Positions 21,507 to 30,400 of a stretch of DNA of 51,675 nt are shown here, piece after piece; position 1 is the stretch's first letter, and each line of letters opens with the position of its first letter. Source of the DNA: Tieghemiomyces parasiticus (taxonomy: Eukaryota > Kickxellomycota > Dimargaritomycetes > Dimargaritales > Dimargaritaceae); NCBI GenBank assembly GCA_027575765.1, contig JANBPT010000241.1, positions 1 through 51,675 on the forward strand. The letters run 5' to 3'. The notes under the pieces were generated by a model that saw only the letters and a program-made list of their open reading frames with translations, was not told where the DNA came from and ran no database searches. Both the position numbers and the translations under genes were made by a program.

Positions 21507-21881
21507 CCGATCCCCCACCCCCATCCGCTAGCCTCCACGTCTTCCTCTGGTATTAGCATACGACACAGAGGGACCATACCGCTGGGAGCCTTTCCAATAC
21601 AGTTTCTGCGTACGTTGCCTCTCGTGACTATCGCCGTTCTTTGCTGGACCTTTTTTCTAAACACAACCGTGACGCAAGTTTACTGACAGGCCTGTTTATT
21701 AATGTAGGATATTCCACGTAAGGATAATCAGCTTTTGTACAAGTCTAGTAACGAAATTAATTTAAATAGGTATGCAAGTATGTAAAAGCCGTCGAGTGTG
21801 TTGATAAAGCGGCTTGAAAGGAGTACCCCAATTGAAGTGCACCGGCTACTGTTAGACAAATTAAGGCTGCACGGAGAAGGT
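21507..21881. other. Convergent intergenic region, no gene
   Basis: This is the 3' space between the SWEET gene (plus) and the FAM72 gene (minus). It is AT-richer in the middle, suitable for polyadenylation signals. No ORF of note. Confidence 0.6.
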
Positions 21882-22948
21882 TCAGCGGCACAAAATGTCC
21901 AGGTCGCACGTGATCATCTCCATGTCGGATTCGTTCTCGGGTAGCGCTGACCAGAGTAGAAGATTTGCGCCGGTCGAGTCGAGCCGCTCCTGGGCCACCA
22001 CTGTCTCGGTCCGGAACATCCAGAAATGGCCATTATTGCAGGCCTTCATGCAGCCGCTGCAGGGCTGGGTGATGTGGTAGCCAAGCTCGGTGCCACTACA
22101 GGACGGGAAAGCGGGAAGAGATGTAAAGCACAAGTGCTATAGTGGAGAATTAGTATGCATGTAGATTAAGTTTTGTGTGCCCTCCCCCGTGGCTACGTGT
22201 CGCCCGGGATAGACCGGTGATCGCCGTCTGTGGGCATATCCCGCGGACGAGAGGATCGAGGAGTATCGTTGCGATTGGATCGAGAGAGTAGCTGGGTAAA
22301 ATCGGCTAATGAAGCCACCGGGTGCAGGCGCTGAGTCCCAGTTCCATCTTCCTCGCTTACAAAACAACATACATACACAAAGGGAACTCGACTTACCATC
22401 CTAGACAGGCGATATTACGGATCTTGCACCGACAGGAGGGAGTGGTGTAATCCTCACCCACCAGCTGAACTCTGTTGGTAGAGCAAGTAGCGGAGGTGGA
22501 TTTCGAGAAGGAAACAATTGAGCCGGAGGTTAGCTCTGACACGTTGGTAACGACGCTGCAAACATCCTATGCGATCGTGGATGACGCTACCATTACTATC
22601 ACACTGGTGATCGACTAAGCCAGGGCCAACACTTACTTGAAGGGAGGCACGTCCGTTGAATAGAGCTCAATTCGGTTATCGGCCAGTAGCAACGCCTTTC
22701 AAAGTGGGCGATGGGGGCAAACATGTATCGGAATGGGTATTAGTCAACATCGACCGCAAGCGTCCTCATTGAGTGGGTGCTCGTCAGATCCCTGACCTCC
22801 AGGTGACTCTGAAATACTGGGAAGCTGAGAGAAAACTTACCCGCATCCCCCGCTTGCATACTAAAACGTTACACAGCGTACAGTTGAGCTGGCACACGGC
22901 CTTGCCTCGGAACTGCTGTCGGGCACTATTTTGAAAAAGATCGTGCAT
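21882..22948 (-). CDS. FAM72: FAM72 family protein
   Basis: Four exons on the minus strand: 22841-22948, 22637-22695, 22397-22555 and 21882-22095, giving 179 residues (human FAM72A has 149). Matches to the family run the whole length: KRGM at the end of exon 1, LLLADNRIELYSTDVPP in exon 2, CRCKIRNIACLGCG across exons 3-4, GYH, PCSGCMKACNNGHFWMF and RLDSTGANLLLW in exon 4. The paired cysteines suggest zinc binding. Human FAM72A binds the uracil-DNA glycosylase UNG2 and lowers its level; the Trp that matters for this (W125 in human) is conserved here as W157. A role in uracil repair is only inferred for this fungus. The 301-bp last intron is the longest in the gene. The exon 3 acceptor (TTTGCAG) was chosen to keep the frame. 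Confidence 0.93.
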
Positions 22949-25900
22949 GGCTAGAAACAATAAAAGTCGCGTAATGCCAATTTAGCTTTTGCGGGGGTGA
23001 GAACGGGGCAGGTGGACGAAACAGAGTCAATGAGGGTTAGAATGGACTCGGTATTACTAGCATGGTTGGTCGCGCTACCCTGCCTGTTATGCCCAATGGC
23101 AGGGAGGGAGGGTACTAGGAGCGGAGGGGACATTGTGGGTGACGTATAGTATGTTCCTCAAGCTTGCTGAAAGGGTGGTAGCACGGATAGAAGTCGGCTG
23201 AATACACGCGATTGTGCCCTCGACCTCCCCCCTCCTCCAGAGATCTAGAGCGAGTTGAGGGTGGCACCTATCGGTACAGAAATTTTGCATTGGAGTCCGT
23301 GTCCGGCCGTAGCATCGCTCGGCCAACGGGCTGGCGGGCCCCACCGGGCCTCTACAAAGCTCGAGGAGGTCTTGTCGGTACGAAACGTCGAGTCAGTGGC
23401 GCCGAGGTAGGACCTTTCCGTAAACCCGACAAGAGGCTTACCTAGTCGATAGAGCCCCAGTTTGGGGACGTCAAGAGCCCGTAAGCGGGTTGGAAGGTTG
23501 AAACGGTAGCGTGCGTGGCCCAGGTACTGCCCTGAGTAGGAAATGGTTTCATGGCCAGAGTACCGAATGCGGGGTGTGTCACAGGGGAGGGCAAATAGGC
23601 CGGTGGGAATGGGCAAGTGCCGTGAGGGGTGGGCGGAATGAGTTTATAGGTGGAGTTAGTAAAAACACAAAGGAGGGTACACACCACCGAGAGTTGCCTT
23701 ATCTAAAGGACCCGACCGAGAAAAAGGCAGTGCTGCGGAAGGCGAGTTTGTGGTCGAGCCATCCAGGACTGCCAGAGACGGCCGATAACCGGTAGAGTGG
23801 GTGGTTACCTAAAAATGGAAAGGAGTGGTGCCACGTCAGATACGAGCAAGCTGTGAAAAATGCGGGAGAAAAACTTGGAGAGCCCACTGAATGGTTGACT
23901 AAAAGTACACTCCAAAAAGGAAATTAATCGGCAGAGCAAGGCCTATTCAGTACACAGGAGCAACCTAGCAAAGAGGAAGACAAGGGCGGGAGGCGGGTTG
24001 GGAGGGGGTCAGGCAGTAAACCTTTTAATGGACGAGGCCCGGTGAAACTGGCCGTCAAAACTAAAAGGCACGGGAGCGGCAATGGGGTAGCCAGCGGGCA
24101 GCAGCCGTGTCCACAGGTGAGACGGAAAAGATGCTTCAGCGAGCTAAAAGAAACAGCGAGAACGGACAGGAGGTATCGAACGGCGAGGGTCGCCAGGGTT
24201 CCAGGGTTTATAGTCGGGTTTTAGATGAAAGGGAGGGGAGAAAGGGCCTACGCCCCCTTCAATCTCCCTGGGCTAAGGAGATGCACCTGGTGGCCCTCCT
24301 ATCACATATCCTCTGCTGGCCCTGTAGGTGGGGGTGGTTTCAGAGCCCGCCGCGCCCCGCCGCACGGTCTCTAGTGGGTAAACCACTCGCCCACGGCTGA
24401 CTGCCCCACCGCCTGATGCGCCGCATCCATCGCATCATTTTTACCAGCTGACACCGCTGGTATTGGATGGTGGGCGGCGCCCAACACGCGCGTTGGCTCT
24501 GCACTCCATTCGAGGTCGTGCGAACGTGGTACTGCTACATTATAAAGAGGCTTCGTAGTGTTTGTCTCTGTTAGCTTCATTAACGTATAGCCATAGAAGA
24601 GGTGGGCATTTAAACCGCCGAGCTAATAGTTCCGCCCCTCACGTTGGTCACTTGATGGTGTCCAGTGGTGACGACAGCCGTTGATAAGGTACCTCTTCTT
24701 TCCTTGTCGTCAGCCGCTGCTTTAAATCCTGCCGGCCTCAATCCCTGGGCTATCAAGAAGACTGCGGAAACCCTGCTTAGGGCAAATACCGTAGGTCTTC
24801 CTCTTGTATCCACCTTATTATGCATAATCTTCTACTCCTGCCATCCTCAGAATTAGACGAACATGTCGCGACGTGTCGCATGGGCCACGAAAAATCAAAC
24901 GACCAGGCACCCCCTCTACCAGCCTTTAGCCGCACAACGCATCCATGTACAGAGTAGACTAATACTACCCAGGTCTAAAAGGAAAAGGAGCCTTGACAAA
25001 TATCATTCAGTCCCCGCCGCGTTCACGGCACCGTTTTTTTAAGCGTAAACCATCGGCTGTCACAATCGATGCCGCCCGGGTCAGATGTTAATGGTCATGC
25101 AACGGTAAGGGGCCCTAGAAGGGGCGAGCAGAGAATGGGATTGGAAATGTTTCTATTCAGTCGCTCCCGATGCCATGTGGCCCCCCTACGTCGGTCCCTG
25201 GACCCCACCTTGTCAAACTGCCACATTCTCTCTGACGTCTCTAAATAGCAATATCCATGCAATCGGATAGGTCCCCACCAACTATATCTAGGTGGCTCAA
25301 TGAACGGATACGTTCAGAATCCACGAGGGAATCGTAGCAGCCAAAACTACTGGCGTTGCTTAGCAAATAAAGTAATAAGGCCCGATCGGAGTTATGAATG
25401 GGGAATACTGCGGAACTTGGCCTGCTTGACCGTGAGAGCAGTGGGAGTCACCATACTCGGAAGAGTGTCCCAGGGGCTAATCCGAAACCGACCGGATCGC
25501 CGAGGTTACCTGGATTCTAGAGCGATCTTTGGTCCTAGGACCCCACTAGTGAATCTCTCCTGCGACGAGACCCTGAGGGTTGAGCGAACAGCGCATTCTT
25601 GTACAATCGCTGAGGTTCATTTTACGACGGCCGCGGCCAAGTAGACTCCCCAGGCTTTGACCCGAATGCGGTATATGAAGGGATGTCCAAGTCTTGTGAT
25701 CAAGAATTAGGGTTGCACTTAAATACCGCGCAGCCCATTTCGGTGAATAGCCCGCTCGGCTATGGATAACTACTTTGCCTGGCGTGCTTTTAGCAACCCT
25801 TCACGTAAGAGTGCACCACCATCTTTCTGTTCCACATTGATCCTGTAGGTAAGCTGTCGACAATGATAGTTGTTTCCACGCTAAGAAACTGGTAACCGAG

Positions 25901-26354
25901 CTCAGGTAGAGGCCCCTTCCGTCCCTGAGTTTAGTCACGGGTTTTAGCGGCAAGCCACTTCGAGCACTGGTAGATCCTCCTCGCAATAAAGAACGGGATT
26001 GAAACCACTGGAAATATTACTGCGGTTTAGCGCACTATAGCGCCCCATCAGGGCTCCCCGCATGGGAATCTTCTATGGTAATCGTGGCGCCAAAAGGAGG
26101 GGCGTAAAACTCTCTGTTTAGACTCATGAGGCCGTCCCCTTCCGTAGCCGATGGTCACAAATGACCTAACGTTAGGCCGTTTGTCACCCGATCACCTCCC
26201 CTTTCCATTTCACCTGTCTTGAGGGTTCAGTTACCGAGCCAAGTATCCTAGTACCGGTACTGGGACTGAGGGGCGCCACCTGATCGAGCGGGATGACGGG
26301 GCGGTTCTCCAGGTTTGATACCTGGTGATTTCATAGGACGGAGATTGGTCATTG
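22949..26354. other. Long gene-poor region
   Basis: No confident gene in 3.4 kb. A minus-strand TATAAAC near 23641-23647 is followed about 90 bp on by an ATG at 23552 with a 36-codon frame that stops exactly at a possible donor (TAG then GTAAGC). The overlapping frame there contains a protein-like stretch (HARYRFNLPTRLRALDVPK) that could be an exon of an unrecognised gene. A plus-strand TATAAAG at about 24542 leads only to a 9-codon ORF at about 24656. I could not build a complete gene. Confidence 0.4.
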
Positions 26355-26361
26355 CATAAAA
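26355..26361 (+). promoter_or_regulatory. TATA-like box of the NTF2-like gene
   Basis: CATAAAA lies about 143 bp upstream of the ATG at 26499. Confidence 0.45.
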
Positions 26362-26498
26362 GGTGTGAACCTTTCACCTGGCCAGTGCACGTATTTTGGC
26401 ATTGCTTAATATTTACTGAACCGAATTGCTATCCCGATCTCCAAGTCTCTATTCACTTGTAATTTTTCCCACCTAATCAAGGCATACATATTATCAAT

Positions 26499-27315
26499 AT
26501 GAGCGAATCGACTCCACTAGCTAGCAATTCTAGCCTTTCCAACGAAATGGCAACGGCCGGGGACATATCGATTGACTCACTACCCATGTCCCGCCAGAAA
26601 GTTATCAACGACCTTCTCCAGCTGTACAGTCTCGACCCGAAGCTATCGAGCTTTGAAATATTTGACGAGAATGGAGTGTAAGTTTCAGAATAGCTATTCG
26701 GTTCCAAAGTATCAAAATTTGTTCAGGAACTCACAATTGCGTATTTACCCCCCTCCCCTCTACACTGCCCTCGTACATCACATCCGGCCATTCTGAACCC
26801 ATTGAGCAGTTTCCAGGACAACATCACTATCTGCACGGGTATTAAGGCCATCCGCGCCGGTTTTTTCGCCCCCTCCTACGTTTTTAGTGACTGCAGAATC
26901 GAAACCCCCACTTTGGTTTACCACCAACCCGATAGGATGCAAATCCATGTCTACATCGATTATACGCTACGTTTGTTCAAGGTTCACTTGACCACGCTCA
27001 GTACCATCACTTTCGAGTTCAAACCGTCGGACGTCCACGACGGGACTTACACCGACAAGGCCACCTATGTCGAGGAGCGCTGGTGGGGCACGCCACTTAA
27101 GTTCGCCAAGGACGGGGTCATTGGTTGGGTGTGTGAGGTGAGTGCCATTTGACTGATTTAGTCACCATTGCGGGGGGGGGGGTTTCAACGGCCATATAGT
27201 ATTTGCTATTAACACTTAATTCTATTGCCATTCGCATTCGACTTATTATCCACAGAAATCCCGCATTTTTCTCGGTCACTTCGTCCACGCCGTGGTACCC
27301 ATACCAACGGAGTAG
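26499..27315 (+). CDS. NTF2-like fold protein, function unknown
   Basis: Three exons: 26499-26677, 26810-27137 and 27256-27315, giving 188 residues. The third exon was found by joining GAG at a GTGAGT donor to an exon ending in VVPIPTE and TAG; without splicing, the frame stops five codons later. Residues 1-30 are Ser-rich and probably disordered. The remainder fits the curved-sheet NTF2-like/SnoaL layout of helices (RQKVINDLLQLYSL), a short FQDN loop, then strands ending near the C terminus. Such proteins often have no catalytic role. An 11-base G run (27172-27182) lies in intron 2. The gene converges on the large gene at 27484, with 168 bp between the stops. Confidence 0.75.
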
Positions 27316-27483
27316 TCGCCATATAATCATTTCGAATAGATAATGCGGCCGTAAAGTCCAACCATCATAAATCGATGGCAATTGTATTACCAAAATGTCC
27401 ATACGGTTCACGGGTCCTGTCAATAGGCAGTACACCCTAGCCTTTAGAGTGAAGTAACTTTCACCGAACCTACCCCCCACACA

Positions 27484-30400
27484 CTACACCAACCGGAGTT
27501 TGGCCAACTGGGCAACCATAGCCCTTAGGTACTGCTCTGCAAAAGATGACATGTAAAACTCGTGGCGGGCATCATGGGCCGTGACGAAATTATGCCCAAG
27601 TTCATGGCAGGCCACCATAAACCAGTAATAGTAAACGTCAGCGGCGCGCGGGGCCGGGCCCTGGCGCTGGTCTTTTAGCATGGTGAAATGATGCAGCTGG
27701 GTGAAGAAGCGGAGATTGAAGAAGAGCGACCGGCCGCGGTTAAAGGCGATAGTCGAGCCCTGGGCGTCGTAGAAAATGTGGACCGCCCGGGCGTCCAATC
27801 CAAACACCTCGACCAGGACAGTGAGTACATGGCCCATGGCGTGCAAGGCCCCTAGGTTACCGGCCGCGGGGGTGTCGGCCAAAAGCTCGGCCCACGGTAG
27901 GAGAGCGAGTTCAGGACCTACGGGTCCCATGCTTCCGCTGCTGCCAAATACCGATTGCGGGTCCAGGCCAGTCTCGAGGTAAACGTCGAAAGATCCCACC
28001 CGAAGCCATGGGGTCAGGCGTTGAGCCGGAATCACCTCACAGTAGTGCTGGTGGGACTCCCCCGTGTAGTCCCGCGGAGGCTCCGGCGCCGGCGGGGCGG
28101 CGGACGGTGTCGTGCCTGGGAAAGTGGCAGTGTTGCGCACACACGATTGGACCGATGACTGGAGTGATTGCCGCAGCCGGTCGTCGTGATCAGGCGCCAC
28201 GTTGGATGAGGGTTGGCTGCTCATTTCGCCGTGGGGATCTCCACCCGTTGTCGTAATCGCCGTGGGACCCGCAGCCGGGCCCGGCTGGTTCGGCATTGAT
28301 GTCGGTGGTAAGGGGATCACCTTGTCGTAGCCTTTGTACAGCTCGTTGATGCCGCTCTGGAAGCGGCGACTGAGCCGATCAAAGAGACCGGAGCCCATCC
28401 CCTCTGAAGTACCTGACGGGCCAGCGGACGGCAGCGTTTCGTCCTCGCCCGCGCCAGCGGTCGGCGGTGGAGCTGGTAGTTTACCCTTGGCGCTCCCGGT
28501 TCCAGATGCTGGACCAGGGGCCGACACCGGCGTGGGGGGACCAGGGGAGCGCCGCGGATAGTCCCGATCGAGCAATCGGTTGCTGATCTGTGCTACAGCG
28601 TCGTCTCCGCTACTTCCTTTAACTTCTCGTAGACACTTAGTCAGATACTCCGGGTCGCAGTCCGGGAACAAAGTCTGCAGCTGGGCGTGCAAGGGCCGCT
28701 GGGACGCGGGTAGGGCGGCCACTCCGACGGCTTCATCGTAGGAAGGCAAAGGGGACGGTCCCTTACCAGGCGCAGCTGGTGGTGGGGCAATAGATGACGC
28801 AGACATCTTGTCTAAGGTCCGGGGCGACGGTACCACCGGCGGTGGTACAGGCCGCGGGGCCGGTGGCTCACCCGACACCACAGATTTCTTCAGGTTGAGT
28901 ACGCGGTCCACGGGGAACCCCTTACGTTTGAGGGCATCCAGTGGGGTCGCCAGCATGGTCTCGAGGAGTAGTGTGTCATTCAAACGAGTCTTGGAGAAGA
29001 GGAGGCGGCATAGCACTGTGGCCACGTCAAACTCACTATACTCGAGGCGAGCGATGAGCAGAAACCACGTGTCGCGCGGAGCGTCGACCCCCGGGACCTG
29101 GCGTTGCAAGCAGGCGGTGGTGGGCTGGATCTGAACCCGCTGGGTGGGCGCGAACTTACGGTGTACGTGGATTGTTTCAACCTCGAGCACCTGCAGCCGC
29201 GTGGCCAGCCATTCGCTTGACCGCAGCAGTTTGGTAGCCTGGTCTCGCTGGTAATCATAAATGAGCAACGGGGCCCGCTCCCGGATCAGTCGCTGGAGGG
29301 CCTGAGCGCGCTGACTGCGGCGTACCGTACCCGCTGGTTGAGAGGTCTCTTGAACCTGTCGGGAAATCCAGTTCGCTCCTAGGTACTCGTAAAAGTCCTC
29401 GAGAAGGGCCTCCATCGGTGCGGCCCACGGATTGAAGGTCTTCTGCAGGACCGTGTCGTCGACCAGGGTAACGTTGTACGGGTACTCGAGGCGATACTCC
29501 AGCGTGGGCGTGGATTCGCTGGGGCTGTTATCCGGTGGGTTTAAGGCGGAAGCCGGTGGTACCACTGATCGCTCGCGGACGGCCAGAAGGAAAGGTCTGT
29601 TGCGCATTTTTTGGACAAGGTCGCGGTGGCGGCCAAGGGCGGTCCGCTGGACGGCCAGTTGACGCAGTACCTGGAGGTAGTGTTCGTAGCCTTTCTGGTC
29701 CATGGCCTCCGCCGGAGTGTCCCCACCGCGTGCGCCGGCAGATCGGCTGCGGCAAGCGGCCAGAAACTGGCCTGGGTCCTTAACCATCAGGCGGGCCAGG
29801 TCGACCGCCGTGGGTTCATCTTGGACACCGCAGGCCTTGAGGAACAGGTCCGCGACGGGGCCGAATGTTACGTAAGTTAGCATGTCGTATCGCGCCTCGG
29901 TGCCGCCGGTGGCAAAGTAGCATTCGGCGGCGGCGCGGTGGGTTACGCCGCCGGCGGGAGTGGGGGTCGGAATGAACCGGAGCTGGGCCACGGCCTGCCA
30001 GTCGCGGGCGCCAAAGTCGGCCTGCCGTGCCGTCAGGTATTCAAATTCAGCGCGGGCAAATCGAGCGTCACGAGGCGGCTGGGCCGCCAGGCGGTTTAGA
30101 AGGAGGCTGACCGGGGGGTGGGCAGCGACGCCGAAGGTAGCGGCGTGCGGGCGAAGGTCCGTTTGAAGCACACGGAACCCCATTACCTGCCCAGCCGGGT
30201 GGGCGTAGCAGTCGTCGGGCCGGGCAAGGGTGTCAACCGAAGTGAACAGGTTATCCGGGGATGAGGTGGCGTCAACGGACCAGGCCAGGGTTCCATCATC
30301 CTTCGAGGCCAGATAGGTGGCCGGCAGGAAGGGCACGGTGACCTCGGCGGGCCGGTAGCTACGGCGATAGCGACCTGGATATTGATCAATAAAGTAGCGC

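Noticed and set aside
27172..27182. Run of 11 G, with shorter G runs elsewhere (8904-8913, 18077)
   Set aside because: Single homopolymers, not four-tract G-quadruplex motifs; they may be slippage-prone or assembly-sensitive.
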